This document shows, in pieces, positions 1 through 9,503 of a stretch of 64,000 nt of DNA. Position numbers and translations under genes: made by a program. The stretch comes from Spirosoma montaniterrae (GTDB taxonomy: Bacteria; Bacteroidota; Bacteroidia; Cytophagales; Spirosomataceae), in the NCBI RefSeq assembly GCF_001988955.1, contig NZ_CP014263.1:1-64000 (forward strand). The letters run 5' to 3'. Positions within the stretch are counted from its first letter, which is position 1. Each line of letters opens with the position of its first letter. The notes beneath the pieces are model-generated. The model saw nothing but the letters and a program-made list of their open reading frames with translations. It had not been told where the DNA came from and did not search any database.

Positions 1-1410
1 ATGCAACGCGAAGTAGCGATAGTTTGGAAACGCTGTTTGTCCGTTATCCGGGAAATTGTACCCGAACACAGCTTCAATACGTGGTTTGAACCCATTGTGC
101 CTCACCGGCTTACGGGTAATGTGCTGACCATTCAGGTGCCGAGCGAGTTCTTTTATGAGTTCCTCGAAGACAATTTCGTTCATGCACTGCGCAAAGCTCT
201 TGACGCGGCCATCGGACCCGACGGGCAGTTGGAGTACTCGATTATTGTCGATAACGGTAATGCACAAAACCGGCCATTAACCGTGAATGTGCCCACTACC
301 AAGACGCCCCAAACCGCTAAGCCTGATAACGTTAGCCCCGATATTCTGAAAAGTCCGTTTCAGCTCAAAGACCTCGATTCGCTCTCGCTCGATTCGTACC
401 TTAATCCGTCATATACTTTCGATAATTATGTCGAAGGCGATTGTAACCGGCTGGCGCGGTCGGCGGGTTATGCCGTGGCAGAGCGGCCCGGCGTGACTTC
501 ATTCAACCCACTCATGATTTATGGGGGTGTAGGGCTGGGTAAAACGCATCTGGTGCAGGCCATTGGCAACTATATCAAGAATAATAACCAGAATAAATTT
601 GTCCTGTATGTTACCTCGGAGAAGTTTACGAATCAGTTTCTGAATGCAATTCGCTCCGACGGTATTCGCGATTTTACGAGCTTTTATATGCAGGTCGACG
701 TGCTGGTGATCGACGACGTGCAGTTTTTGCAGAAAAAGGAAAAAACGCAGGAGATTTTCTTTCACATCTTCAACCACCTGCATCAGTCGGGCAAGCAGAT
801 TATTATGACGTCGGACCGTGCTCCGCGTGCGCTCGATGGGTTGGAAGACCGGCTGCTTTCGCGGTTTAAGTGGGGTTTATCGGCTGATTTACAGACGCCT
901 GACCTGGAAACACGCATCGCCATCATCCAGAAGAAGCTACAGGCCGAAGGCATTTATATCGAAGATAACGTAATCGAATACCTCGCCCATAGCGTAAACA
1001 CGAACGTGCGCGAACTGGAGGGTGTAATTGTGAGCCTGATGGCGCAGGCATCGCTCAACCGGCGCGAAATCGACCTTGAATTAGCCAAGCAAACGCTCCG
1101 CAACATCGTTGTCGACTCAGAACGCGACGTAACCATTGATTCGGTGCAAGAGGTTGTAGCCGATTATTTCAGCGTGAGCGTGGCTGACCTGAAAGCGAAA
1201 AGCCGCAAGCGTGAGCTGGTTCACCCGCGTCAGATTGCCATGTATCTTGCGAAAGAGAAAACCGAACTTTCACTTAAATCCATTGGCTATCATTTTGGCG
1301 GGCGCGACCACAGCACCGTTATTCATGCCATCCAAAGCATTAGCGACCTTGTTGCCAAACACCCCGAAACACGGGAAATGATGGAGAAGCTGAAGGGAAT
1401 GTTTAAGTAA
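1..1410 (+). CDS. dnaA: Chromosomal replication initiator protein DnaA
   Basis: This 469-residue protein opens the chromosome for replication by binding DnaA boxes and forming an ATP-dependent oligomer at the origin. All four DnaA domains can be recognised: an N-terminal helper-interaction domain (about residues 5-75), a variable linker (about 80-130), an AAA+ ATPase with Walker A GGVGLGKT near residue 175 and Walker B VLVIDDVQF near 235, and a C-terminal helix-turn-helix with the DnaA signature GGRDHSTVIHA near 433. Length is normal for the family. The ATG is the first base of the window, so the promoter lies outside. A long hairpin follows directly after the stop codon. No cluster of TTATNCACA boxes was seen nearby, so origin position cannot be stated. 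Confidence 0.98.
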   Translation: MQREVAIVWKRCLSVIREIVPEHSFNTWFEPIVPHRLTGNVLTIQVPSEFFYEFLEDNFVHALRKALDAAIGPDGQLEYSIIVDNGNAQNRPLTVNVPTTKTPQTAKPDNVSPDILKSPFQLKDLDSLSLDSYLNPSYTFDNYVEGDCNRLARSAGYAVAERPGVTSFNPLMIYGGVGLGKTHLVQAIGNYIKNNNQNKFVLYVTSEKFTNQFLNAIRSDGIRDFTSFYMQVDVLVIDDVQFLQKKEKTQEIFFHIFNHLHQSGKQIIMTSDRAPRALDGLEDRLLSRFKWGLSADLQTPDLETRIAIIQKKLQAEGIYIEDNVIEYLAHSVNTNVRELEGVIVSLMAQASLNRREIDLELAKQTLRNIVVDSERDVTIDSVQEVVADYFSVSVADLKAKSRKRELVHPRQIAMYLAKEKTELSLKSIGYHFGGRDHSTVIHAIQSISDLVAKHPETREMMEKLKGMFK

Positions 1411-1492
1411 TGTTGAATACTGAATGTTGAATAGCGGAGTATGGAACCGGACGGCACTTCAACATTCGATATTCAGCATTCGGTATTCAACA
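1411..1492. repeat. Gene-end inverted repeat after dnaA
   Basis: Two 22-base arms (1411-1432 and 1471-1492) are inverted copies with only two mismatches, both compatible with G-U pairs. They are built from the words TGTTGAAT and TGAATG. The repeat begins at the base after the dnaA stop, and the only upstream ATG of the next gene (1441) lies in its loop. It probably acts as a dnaA transcript terminator or stabiliser. Confidence 0.75.
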
Positions 1493-2523
1493 TTAAAGAC
1501 CTATTTTTTTTCCCCCGTTCCCGCATCGACACCCTTGCCTGGGACGCCTGCGTGATGGCGTCGGCGCAGCGACTTATTTATGGCTATTCATGGTATCTCG
1601 ATGCCGTAACGTCGGCGCGTGGCTGGAAGTGGGTAGGGTTGGTCTTGCCCGACGAACAGGGAAACTACAGGGCCGTGATGCCCGTGCCGCTGCGCCGACG
1701 CTGGGGGAAATGGGTCGTGTATCAGCCATTGTTCTGCCAGATGCTGACCGTTTTCAGTCGCGATGCAACGCTCGACCCAACACCGTTTTTTGACGTAATG
1801 CTTAGGCGGTTTCGGTACGGCGCAAAAATTAACCTCCGGCAGTACCCAGCCCCTGACCTGGGCTTTCAGGTGGTTCGGCAACACGCTACGCACGTACTTA
1901 ATTTATCGGCGACCTACGAAACCATTTACAAACGCTACAGCCGCGACCGCCGAACCAACCTTCGGCGGGGCATTGCTGCCAACTGGCGGCTAACTGATTC
2001 TGTTGATGCGGGGCCGTTGCTGAGACTATTCCGTGAAAATCACGCCGATACTATTCCCGGCGGAGTGGGCGAGTGGGCCTACACCACCCTGCAAAACCTG
2101 ATTAGCGAATTGGAAAGCCGGAATCTGGGCCGTTTACGTTACGCCGAACGCAACGGTCAGATTGAAGCCGGAGCCTTGTTTGTGCAGGAAGGCAACCGGA
2201 TTATCTACCTCTTCAACGCAGCGTCTGAAGCCGGTCGGCGGGGCAATGCCCGCACCGTGCTGCTTGATGAGATGATTCGTGAAAAGGCGAGTGGGCCAGT
2301 GTTATTCGATTTTGAAAGCCCCGATAAATCCTCGGTCGTAGCCTTTTACCAGAGCTTCGGAGCGGCAGAAGAACCATTCTGGACAGCCCGCTGGAGCCGA
2401 CTGACATGGCTTGAGCGCGGGCTGGTGTGGTTGCTTAAAAATACCGCAGCGGCTGTTTCAGGCCATTATTCCGGCGCAGGTCCATCACCATTGAACCAAC
2501 CCAGAGATCAACTTCAACCTTAA
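1441..2523 (+). CDS. GNAT/FemAB-like acyltransferase
   Basis: A 360-residue protein resembling the GNAT/FemAB-like acyltransferases of Cytophagales. The C-terminal half carries the acetyltransferase-like pattern, with the block GRLRYAERNGQIEAGALFV followed by a helix-rich region ending in FDFESPDKSSVVAFYQSFGA. The substrate cannot be told from sequence. The start is uncertain: the ATG at 1441 lies inside the hairpin after dnaA, so residues 1-17 are repeat-derived. Family similarity seems to begin near residue 20, and the next in-frame ATG is at 1555. The C-terminal 89 bases overlap the convergent DUF3108 gene. Confidence 0.75.
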   Translation: MEPDGTSTFDIQHSVFNIKDLFFFPRSRIDTLAWDACVMASAQRLIYGYSWYLDAVTSARGWKWVGLVLPDEQGNYRAVMPVPLRRRWGKWVVYQPLFCQMLTVFSRDATLDPTPFFDVMLRRFRYGAKINLRQYPAPDLGFQVVRQHATHVLNLSATYETIYKRYSRDRRTNLRRGIAANWRLTDSVDAGPLLRLFRENHADTIPGGVGEWAYTTLQNLISELESRNLGRLRYAERNGQIEAGALFVQEGNRIIYLFNAASEAGRRGNARTVLLDEMIREKASGPVLFDFESPDKSSVVAFYQSFGAAEEPFWTARWSRLTWLERGLVWLLKNTAAAVSGHYSGAGPSPLNQPRDQLQP

Positions 2524-3229
2524 CTGGTACTTTGTTCACGTCGTCGGACACGAAAATCCGAATCGACTCTTCCGACTTGAACATGCCGTTGGGGGGCAAA
2601 ATGGGGTTAAGTTTCAGCACGTTGATCTTGCCTTCTTTCACCTTCAAAACCGACTTTCCCCGGTAACGAACACGCATGTTATACACCGTATCGTCGTAAA
2701 AAGCCGGTACTTCCAGCACCTGCCCGGTGGGCAGTTTGTGGAAGTCGATGGTACGCAGAAAATAGTAGCCGCTGATAAAATCATGCACATTATCAGGCAC
2801 TTTGAACGTATTACGTTCGGCGCGTTCTTCAGCTTTCGCCGTGTTCGATACGTGATTGAACGTAATGTTTTCTTCCTTACGATATTTGTTCTCCTGCAAA
2901 TTAGTGTAGAACTTCTGCGGCAAAATAGCCGACGTGTCGATGTAAGACCGCCAGGTGTCGCGGACATGCGTCACCAGATCGAATGCGCCAACCGTGCGGC
3001 CATCGACATTGACGCGGTAGCAGGGTCGGTCATTTACTTTATAGAGCGTAGGGCTAACGTCTACAGTAGCTTCGGCAGCATTCAGAAAGCCGTAATGAAC
3101 GCGGTATTCGAGATGTTCGCCCGGCCCGAAGCTGGTGTTGGCAACGCGCCGATAGGTGTTCAGAGCCGTAAAGCCTGTTGCCAGCACCGAGGCAATACCT
3201 AAACCAATCAACCACTTTTTCATACGCAA
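2435..3229 (-). CDS. DUF3108 domain-containing protein
   Basis: A 264-residue exported protein of the DUF3108 family, common in Bacteroidota and of unknown function. An N-terminal hydrophobic stretch (residues 4-22) looks like a signal anchor. The body is beta-rich and contains the family pattern GPGEHLEYRVHYGFLNAAEA near residue 35 and a late block on conversion of polymer-like side chains typical of the family. It overlaps the acyltransferase 3' end by 89 bases tail to tail, and lies 21 bases downstream of the peptidase gene at 3251, so the two minus-strand genes may be co-transcribed. ATG at 3229 or 3223 are both possible. Confidence 0.85.
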   Translation of the reverse strand: MRMKKWLIGLGIASVLATGFTALNTYRRVANTSFGPGEHLEYRVHYGFLNAAEATVDVSPTLYKVNDRPCYRVNVDGRTVGAFDLVTHVRDTWRSYIDTSAILPQKFYTNLQENKYRKEENITFNHVSNTAKAEERAERNTFKVPDNVHDFISGYYFLRTIDFHKLPTGQVLEVPAFYDDTVYNMRVRYRGKSVLKVKEGKINVLKLNPILPPNGMFKSEESIRIFVSDDVNKVPVKVEVDLWVGSMVMDLRRNNGLKQPLRYF

Positions 3230-3250
3230 TTGCCCACGGCTGGGCCTTCT

Positions 3251-4297
3251 TTACAAGGATGGATAAGTTTGTTTTAAATGGGTCAGATACCGCCCAAAAT
3301 CACTGTTGAACTGGTTTTCAAACTCCTGCCGAAAGCGGTTTTGCTGCTTTCGGTAGGTAAGATACCCAATAAAATACGCATTATTGGGTAGGTTTAGTTT
3401 GCTAAACCGTCGCTTATTTACTAAACGCATACTGGTCTGTGTCCGTTCGTCGGTCAGCGTGTCCGACGTGGCAACAATCTGCCCAATCGTTTCCCACTTC
3501 AACGAATCTTTGACTGCCACTGGCGTTTGAGGTTTAAACGACTGATACAAACTGTCGAGCAGCCGGGTGCCGCGCAGAATGTGTTCGTCGTAGCGTTCGT
3601 AGAAGGTTTTGCCAGCTACGTAGTTTCGGTATTGCTCCGAATCACGCCCGTACTTCTGCGCCAGAAATCGCTCTGCTCCGTACTCGCCGACAAAATCGGC
3701 TACGTTTTCGTTGTATTCCAGATTATCGCGAACAAACAACGTGCCGTGTGTAAGTTCGTGAATAATCAATTCGGCCAGGCTACCCTCGCTGCGGTCGAGC
3801 ATGTTCGACAAAATCGGGTCGTTCAGAAAACCAAGCGTCGAGTAGGCTGCCACCTCGTTAATGCGCGTGTCGTAGCCTTGTTTACGCAGCAATGAATCAG
3901 CTTCGCGGAGTCGGCTTTCGTCAAAAAAACCCTTGTACGAAAACGTTCCCAAAATCGGCACTTCAAACGAAACCGGCACGAGCCGAAATCGTTCGGCACC
4001 CACCAGCACCCACATCAGCGGCTTGCCCTGTAGGTCGTAAAATGATTCGTAACTGCCCGACGGGTCGAGCCGGAGCGAGTCGATGGCAAAGCGTTTGATC
4101 TCGGCAATCAGTTTCAGTTTTTGTTTCAGCGAATCGGGGTAGTTGGGGTCGGCCATGAGTTCGGCTACGGGGCGGCTGTTGACCATAATTCGCACCTGCC
4201 CCCGTGCCTGCATCAGGCCGTAACTGACCAACTCCCATTGCCAGACCAGCAACACCACCAGCACCCCTACGACAGCAAGAGCAATTTTTTTACGCAT
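3251..4297 (-). CDS. Putative zinc aminopeptidase (PF10023 type)
   Basis: A 348-residue membrane-anchored metallopeptidase of the putative aminopeptidase family. Residues 5-22 form a single N-terminal membrane segment. The zinc motif HELTH lies near residue 180 (LAELIIHELTHGTLFV) and is followed by the acidic helix NENVADFVGEYGAERF, which supplies the third ligand in gluzincin-like peptidases. A peptidase role is known only by family; no substrate is known. It is divergent from the CobW gene at 4402, and the palindromic operator at 4348-4382 sits between the two, so this zinc protein might also be under that control. This last point is inference. Confidence 0.85.
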   Translation of the reverse strand: MRKKIALAVVGVLVVLLVWQWELVSYGLMQARGQVRIMVNSRPVAELMADPNYPDSLKQKLKLIAEIKRFAIDSLRLDPSGSYESFYDLQGKPLMWVLVGAERFRLVPVSFEVPILGTFSYKGFFDESRLREADSLLRKQGYDTRINEVAAYSTLGFLNDPILSNMLDRSEGSLAELIIHELTHGTLFVRDNLEYNENVADFVGEYGAERFLAQKYGRDSEQYRNYVAGKTFYERYDEHILRGTRLLDSLYQSFKPQTPVAVKDSLKWETIGQIVATSDTLTDERTQTSMRLVNKRRFSKLNLPNNAYFIGYLTYRKQQNRFRQEFENQFNSDFGRYLTHLKQTYPSL

Positions 4298-4347
4298 CGG
4301 TTGGAAATAAGTATGGCAAAGTTATTCAGGGGTTGGAAAATAATTGA

Positions 4348-4382
4348 TTACGTTAAATGCAACATTGTTGCATTTAACGTAA
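4348..4382. promoter_or_regulatory. 35-bp perfect palindrome, putative Zur/Fur-type operator
   Basis: The arms 4348-4364 and 4366-4382 are exact inverted complements around one central T. The inner 15 bases read TGCAACATTGTTGCA, a 7-1-7 inverted repeat of the kind bound by Fur-family repressors such as Zur. The right arm covers the -33 element of the promoter for the CobW gene, so binding would repress. The same core recurs at 12283-12305. Assignment to Zur is inferred from the gene content downstream. Confidence 0.75.
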
Positions 4383-4397
4383 ATACCTGTATATTTG
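4365..4397 (+). promoter_or_regulatory. Bacteroidota promoter of the CobW gene
   Basis: TTGTTG at 4365-4370, a 19-base spacer and TATATTTG at 4390-4397 match the Bacteroidota consensus TTTG-N19-TAnnTTTG. The -7 element ends five bases before the ATG at 4402, so the transcript should be leaderless or nearly so. Confidence 0.7.
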
Positions 4398-4401
4398 CCG
4401 T

Positions 4402-5670
4402 ATGACCACTGCATTCACGAACGAAATCAGGAATAAGTCCATTGCCCAGCGTTTGCCGGTTACGGTATTGAGCGGGTTTCTGGGCGCAGGTAAAACGACG
4501 TTGCTCAATCACGTACTCAATAACAAACAGGGTCTGAAAGTGGCCGTAATTGTGAACGACATGAGCGAGGTAAATATCGACGCCGAATTAGTGCGGCAGG
4601 AGGGAAACCTCTCACGCACGGAAGAAAAACTGGTTGAAATGAGCAACGGCTGTATTTGCTGCACCCTGCGCGAAGACCTGATGGTTGAGGTAGAGAAGCT
4701 GGCGCAGGAGGGCCGTTTCGATTACCTGCTCATCGAATCGTCGGGCATTTCGGAGCCGCTGCCCGTAGCGCAAACGTTCAGCTTCGTTGACGAAGCCAAC
4801 GGTATCGACCTGTCGCGGTTTGCCCGGCTCGACACGATGGTGACGGTAGTCGATGCGTTCAACTTCCCGAAAGATTTCGGCAGCACCGACACCATACACA
4901 GCCGCGAACTTAACCGGAACGCCGGAACGCCCGACCCCAGCGATACACGTACCATCGTGAATCTGCTGACCGATCAGATTGAGTTTGCCGACGTGATTAT
5001 CCTGAACAAAACCGACCTGCTCAGCCGCCATCAGGTGGGTGAACTAAAGGCCATTCTGCAAAAGCTGAACCCCAAAGCCCGGCTTATCGAAAGTCAGTTC
5101 AGCAAAGTTGACCCGAGCGAAATTCTGAATACGGGCCGGTTCGATTTCGACGAAGCGTCGCAGTCGGCGGGCTGGATTCAGGAACTCCAGAACCTGAAAT
5201 CGGGTAACGGACACACGCCCGAAACCGAAGAATACGGCATCGGCTCGTTTGTGTTTCGCGACCGCCGACCGTTTCATCCGGCGCGGTTCTGGCACTACCT
5301 GAGCGAGAATTTTCCGGCGGGTATTATCCGCAGCAAGGGCTTGTTCTGGCTGGCATCGCGCCCGGATGATGCGCTGAATTTCAGTCAGGCCGGGGGCAGC
5401 TTACGGGCCGAGTCGGCGGGTGTTTGGTGGGCATCGATGCCGTTTAGTCAGCGCACACAATACGGCGCGTTTCTCGAAAACCGCGAGCGCATTGAAGCCC
5501 GCTGGCACAAACGGTTCGGCGACCGGCAAAACGAATTAGTCATTATTGGGCAGGATTTGAGCGAAGCGCAGGTTACTGCCGAATTACAGGAATGTCTGTG
5601 TACCGAACTGGAACTGAAGCACATGGAAGCAGGTGGTACGTTTAAAGACCCATTTCCGGTTTGGGAATAA
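4402..5670 (+). CDS. CobW/COG0523 family GTPase (ZigA-like zinc chaperone)
   Basis: A 422-residue G3E-family GTPase. Walker [10 protein letters not shown] is at residues 25-33, the metal-binding motif GCICC at 83-87 (C84, C86, C87), SSGISEP and the guanine-specificity motif NKTD follow, and a CobW C-terminal domain closes the protein. Length and the insert of about 30 residues after the VVDAFNF block match ZigA-type proteins, which pass zinc to client enzymes during zinc starvation. The palindrome directly upstream supports zinc-responsive repression. The start is fixed by the promoter, which leaves no room for an upstream start. Assignment to zinc rather than cobalt or another metal is inference from family and context. 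Confidence 0.9.
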   Translation: MTTAFTNEIRNKSIAQRLPVTVLSGFLGAGKTTLLNHVLNNKQGLKVAVIVNDMSEVNIDAELVRQEGNLSRTEEKLVEMSNGCICCTLREDLMVEVEKLAQEGRFDYLLIESSGISEPLPVAQTFSFVDEANGIDLSRFARLDTMVTVVDAFNFPKDFGSTDTIHSRELNRNAGTPDPSDTRTIVNLLTDQIEFADVIILNKTDLLSRHQVGELKAILQKLNPKARLIESQFSKVDPSEILNTGRFDFDEASQSAGWIQELQNLKSGNGHTPETEEYGIGSFVFRDRRPFHPARFWHYLSENFPAGIIRSKGLFWLASRPDDALNFSQAGGSLRAESAGVWWASMPFSQRTQYGAFLENRERIEARWHKRFGDRQNELVIIGQDLSEAQVTAELQECLCTELELKHMEAGGTFKDPFPVWE

Positions 5671-5950
5671 GATAAGGGAGTGGCGTATAACTTTTACACC
5701 TATTGAATGGGGGGTAATTACAATAGAAAAAAATGTTACATAGAGATACACCGGGGAAAAAGAGCTACGCAGAGGTTTTAATAAGCCGTTCTTCGTGTAT
5801 TTCCCTATCTGCTCCGTGTAGTTCTGTGTAATAACCCCTAAAAATCTTTTGTTGCGGGTGGGAGAGTGACCGAGGGCATCATCTGGTGGTTGGGTACTTT
5901 CTTGAATGTCAGGCACTCCCCACCGGCCAAAATCTTTCTCCTTTTTAGCC
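5671..5950. other. Intergenic stretch with an imperfect inverted repeat
   Basis: This stretch has no convincing gene. Positions 5735-5832 hold an imperfect inverted repeat whose ends share the words TTACATAGAGATACACC and its complement-like partner CCGTGTAGTTCTGTGTAA, about 14 of 19 bases pairing. This resembles a dispersed intergenic repeat type of Cytophagales genomes. No TAnnTTTG element was found for the ABC gene that follows. Confidence 0.5.
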
Positions 5951-6652
5951 ATGCTACAAGCTCTCGATCTTTCCAAACGCTACGCGCCCAATGCCCCGCT
6001 GGCACTCGATAACCTGACTATGACTGTGGCATCGGGCGAAATCTTCTGCCTGCTCGGTCAGAACGGCGCAGGCAAAACCACGACGATTAATCTGTTTCTG
6101 GGCTTTCTGAAACCCACGGGCGGACAGGCTCTGATCGACGGTCTGGACGTTGTCGCCCATCCGCTCGAAACAAAAAAACGGCTGGCGTACCTGCCCGAAA
6201 CCGTTATGTTGTATCCGAACCTGACGGGGCTTGAAAATCTTGATTTCTTCGCGTCGCTGGCCGGTTGTCGGTACGCATCGACTGAGTTGGGCGATCTGCT
6301 GACCCGCGCCGGTTTACAACCTGATGCCCACGCCCGAAGGGTAGAAACCTACTCGAAAGGGATGCGGCAAAAAGTAGGCATTGCTATTGCTTTGGCCAAA
6401 CAGGCCACTGTGCTGCTTCTCGACGAACCCACCAGCGGGCTGGACCCTAAAGCCGCCAATGAATTTTCTGACCTGTTGCTGCAATTACGGCACTCGGGAA
6501 CGGCAATCCTGATGGCAACGCATGATATTTTTCGGGCAAAGGAAGTTGCTACGCATATCGGTATCATGCGCGAAGGGCGGTTAGTCGAAACGCTGACCGC
6601 TACCGATATGACGGCCAATGAACTGGAAGCCATCTACCTCCAAACGGTGTAG
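5951..6652 (+). CDS. ABC transporter ATP-binding protein
   Basis: A 233-residue ATPase that powers the two membrane proteins encoded next. Walker A GQNGAGKTT lies near residue 38, the signature is YSKGMRQKVGIA (a Bacteroidota-type variant of LSGGQ), Walker B VLLLDEPTSGLDP and the H-loop MATHDIF follow. The family begins with MLQALDLSKRY, so the ATG at 5951 is preferred over an in-frame ATG at 5906. Eight bases separate the stop from the first permease start. Together with two DUF3526 permeases it forms an ABC-2 type exporter of unknown cargo. Confidence 0.93.
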   Translation: MLQALDLSKRYAPNAPLALDNLTMTVASGEIFCLLGQNGAGKTTTINLFLGFLKPTGGQALIDGLDVVAHPLETKKRLAYLPETVMLYPNLTGLENLDFFASLAGCRYASTELGDLLTRAGLQPDAHARRVETYSKGMRQKVGIAIALAKQATVLLLDEPTSGLDPKAANEFSDLLLQLRHSGTAILMATHDIFRAKEVATHIGIMREGRLVETLTATDMTANELEAIYLQTV

Positions 6653-6659
6653 TCAAACC

Positions 6660-8081
6660 ATGAAAAATATCATTGCCCACAAAGAGTTCGTTGTTACCCT
6701 GCGCGACCGGCGTTTTTGGGTTGCCGGTGGGGTTGTGCTGTTGCTGTTGCTCGTAGCAGTCTGGACGGGCTTTCAGAACTACCGGATGCTGGCCGAAAAA
6801 CGCGGGCAGGCCAATCGGTCGGCGCGGGCTGCGTGGCTGGGGCAACCCGAAAAAAATCCGCACTCGGCAGCGCACTACGGCACGTTTGCATTCCGTCCCA
6901 AATCTGACCTGAGTTTTCTGGACTTTGGTCTCGATACGTACACCGGAGCGAGCGTATATCTGGAAGGACACCGCCAGAACGACGCAAAGTTCAGTCAGGC
7001 CGAAGATGCCACCGTACTGATTCGATTCGGTGAGATGACCGTAGCATTTGTGTTGCAACTCCTGATTCCGCTGCTGATTATCTTTCTGTGTTTCAGTGCT
7101 TTCACGCAGGAGCGCGACGAACACATCCTTAAATTAGTAGCCAGTCAGGGTGTATCCGTCGCGGATTTATACTGGGGTAAAGTGCTGGGTTTGACGCGGG
7201 TGACCGGGTTAGTGCTTGGCCCCGCGCTGCTGCTGGCGGCTGGCTTGTTGTTTGCCCAAACGGGTTTTCAGACCAGCATCGACACGGTGCTGCGGCTGCT
7301 GCTGTTTGGGCTGATTTACGCGCTTTATTTTCTATTGTTTATTACCGGAAGCGTGTACGTGTCGGCTCGTAGCAGCAGTTCGCGGGCAAGTTTGCTCACC
7401 TTGCTTGGCGTCTGGATTGTAGCCTGTGTATTGTTGCCAAAAGCTGCGGCTAATCTGGGTGAAAGCCTCTTCAGTGTACCATCGAAATACGCCTTTCAAC
7501 GGCTGATTCACGAAGACGAAGAAAAAGGTATCGACGGGCATAACCCGTCTGATGCACGGGCAAAAGAACTGGAAAAGAAGGTGTTGGCCCAATATGGCGT
7601 CGATTCTGTAGCGCAGTTGCCGGTCAACTTCGACGGTATTGTGATGCAGGAGGGTGAAAAATACACCAGCATGGTCTATCAGAAGCATTTTGGCGCATTG
7701 CAGCAGCAGTTTCAGAAACAGAACAGTTTGGCAACTGTACTGGGTTTTGTGAACCCATACTTAGCTGTGCGGAATTTGTCGATGGGGCTGTCGGGGTCCG
7801 ATTACGCGCATTTTCTGGATTTTAAAGATAAAGCCGAACAGCACCGATTCGCGCTGGTCGAACAACTTAATAACCAGATGATACGCTTCTCGAAAACCGG
7901 CGATTGGGAAAAGAAAGTCAGCCGCGATTTCTGGGCAAAAACGCCCGCTTTTACGTATCAGTTGCCATCGGTTGGCTGGGCATTGCGGCAGCATGGCGTA
8001 TCGCTGGTAGCATTGCTGCTGTTTAGCGGGCTATTGTTGGGCGGTATTCAGCGCAGTTTAAAATCTGTGGCTATTCTTTAG
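6660..8081 (+). CDS. ABC-2 type permease, DUF3526 family (first)
   Basis: A 473-residue membrane subunit. A first membrane segment at about residues 18-38 is followed by a long extracytoplasmic region, then a cluster of segments (from about residue 125 to 270), a second soluble stretch and a final segment before the C-terminus (VALLLFSGLLLGGI). This layout is that of DUF3526 permeases, which work in pairs. The start at 6660 (MKNIIAHKEFVV) is preferred because it lies just after the ATPase stop; an upstream in-frame codon at 6618 would overlap the ATPase gene. Confidence 0.88.
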   Translation: MKNIIAHKEFVVTLRDRRFWVAGGVVLLLLLVAVWTGFQNYRMLAEKRGQANRSARAAWLGQPEKNPHSAAHYGTFAFRPKSDLSFLDFGLDTYTGASVYLEGHRQNDAKFSQAEDATVLIRFGEMTVAFVLQLLIPLLIIFLCFSAFTQERDEHILKLVASQGVSVADLYWGKVLGLTRVTGLVLGPALLLAAGLLFAQTGFQTSIDTVLRLLLFGLIYALYFLLFITGSVYVSARSSSSRASLLTLLGVWIVACVLLPKAAANLGESLFSVPSKYAFQRLIHEDEEKGIDGHNPSDARAKELEKKVLAQYGVDSVAQLPVNFDGIVMQEGEKYTSMVYQKHFGALQQQFQKQNSLATVLGFVNPYLAVRNLSMGLSGSDYAHFLDFKDKAEQHRFALVEQLNNQMIRFSKTGDWEKKVSRDFWAKTPAFTYQLPSVGWALRQHGVSLVALLLFSGLLLGGIQRSLKSVAIL

Positions 8082-8087
8082 CAGTTT

Positions 8088-9494
8088 ATGCACCCTTTTT
8101 TTCTACTTCTCAGAAACGACTGGCGTTTGCTGAAACGCGGGCGGTCGCTAACTATCGTGAGCCTGTTAGCCCTGCTGGCGGGCGTTTATGCGCTATTTTA
8201 CGGCAAAACGTTCGTAGAACGGCAGCAGGCTACCATTACCGAACTGCAACAAAACGAACGCGCCCGGCTCGACTCGCTCCTGATCTGGGCCAAACTCGAC
8301 CCAACCGTAGCGGCTAATCGCGAAAAATGGGAGAAAGCCACCAGCCCCTACGACGTGAACGTGCCGGAGGGATACCGTACTACCATGCACGAACCGTCGG
8401 CCCTGACGCCCCTCTCGCTCGGTATGCGCGACCTGTTTCCCTATTACCACGATGTAATGGGCCGGGCTATTTATCGGCAGCTTTTTCAGCAGGAAATTGC
8501 CAATCCGCAAAAACTGGCAGTCGGGCATTTCGATTGGGCCTTTGTTGTCATATTCTTACTGCCTTTGTTGCTAATTGCGCTGTCGTACAATCTCTTATCG
8601 GTCGAGAAAGAGCAGGGAACGTATGCCTTGCTGCGGTCGCAGCCTATCACGCTTCGGCAAATTGTGCTGGCAAAACTCGTGCTTCGACTGGGTTTGCTGA
8701 TGGGATTTCTGGTTTTGATGACGGGGCTGGCTATTGGGTTGCTGGGCATCGATGTAGGCGAAGATGGTGCATTGACAGCCCGTTTTTTTGTGGTGTCGGC
8801 AATGTACAGCCTGTTCTGGGCGGGCGTAGTGTTTGCGGTGGTATCGTTTCAGAAAACATCGGCATTTAACGCGCTCATGCTGCTCGGCTGCTGGCTCGTG
8901 CTGGTACTGGCCCTGCCGACACTATTGCATCAGGTGCTGACGGTTCGCCAGCCCATCGACCGCAGTACGTTCGAGAATCTGGTGCGCGATGAATACGGTC
9001 AGGAACAGCCCGACTCAGTAGTGCTCAAGCCGTACTACGCCCGCTATCCAGACCGTTATTTTCCCCGCGATACAATAAAGCGTACCCCTGATTTACGGGT
9101 CTATTACGCCCGTAACGACCAGCTCGATCAAATACTGACTCCATTAGTTGGGCAGTACGAAGCGGCTGTGGCTGCCCGCGAAGCTACGGTTTCGGACTGG
9201 AGTTGGGTACTGCCCGCCGTTACGGCCCAGGAACTCTTCAACGGACTGGCCGGTACGTCGGCAGCGGCCCACCGCGCCTATATCGGGCAAGTGCGCGATT
9301 TCCACCGTCTCTGGAATGGCTTCTTTGTGCCAAAATACTTTAAAAATCAACGGCTCACAGCCGCCGACTATGCCCAATTTCCCGTATGGCAGTTTCGGTC
9401 GGCAGCCCCTGATGTTGCCGTTGGTCCAGGCTTGCTGAAACTGCTGCTACTAACGGTCATCCTGTTTGGATTGGGCTGGTGGAAGCTGAAGTAA
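8088..9494 (+). CDS. ABC-2 type permease, DUF3526 family (second)
   Basis: A 468-residue membrane subunit with the same topology as its neighbour: one N-terminal segment (residues 24-40), a soluble loop rich in charged residues, a central group of five to six membrane segments (about 155-290), a second loop and a last segment (LLLLTVILFGLGWW). Residues such as the block SVEKEQGTYALLRSQP just after the third segment are typical of ABC-2 permeases. It begins six bases after the first permease and is nine bases ahead of the flavoprotein gene, so ATPase, both permeases and flavoprotein look like one operon. Confidence 0.88.
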   Translation: MHPFFLLLRNDWRLLKRGRSLTIVSLLALLAGVYALFYGKTFVERQQATITELQQNERARLDSLLIWAKLDPTVAANREKWEKATSPYDVNVPEGYRTTMHEPSALTPLSLGMRDLFPYYHDVMGRAIYRQLFQQEIANPQKLAVGHFDWAFVVIFLLPLLLIALSYNLLSVEKEQGTYALLRSQPITLRQIVLAKLVLRLGLLMGFLVLMTGLAIGLLGIDVGEDGALTARFFVVSAMYSLFWAGVVFAVVSFQKTSAFNALMLLGCWLVLVLALPTLLHQVLTVRQPIDRSTFENLVRDEYGQEQPDSVVLKPYYARYPDRYFPRDTIKRTPDLRVYYARNDQLDQILTPLVGQYEAAVAAREATVSDWSWVLPAVTAQELFNGLAGTSAAAHRAYIGQVRDFHRLWNGFFVPKYFKNQRLTAADYAQFPVWQFRSAAPDVAVGPGLLKLLLLTVILFGLGWWKLK

Positions 9495-9503
9495 CACTAT
9501 TTT

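Noticed and set aside
1..1440. Chromosome origin next to dnaA
   Set aside because: No cluster of TTATNCACA boxes or AT-rich unwinding region was found in the first kilobases; it could lie outside.
2435..2523. A frameshift at the end of the acyltransferase or DUF3108 gene
   Set aside because: Both frames are intact to their stops; the 89 bases are simply a convergent overlap.
5584..5976. A 130-residue minus-strand open frame across the gap after the CobW gene
   Set aside because: It crosses the inverted repeat and the ATP-binding gene start and resembles no protein family.
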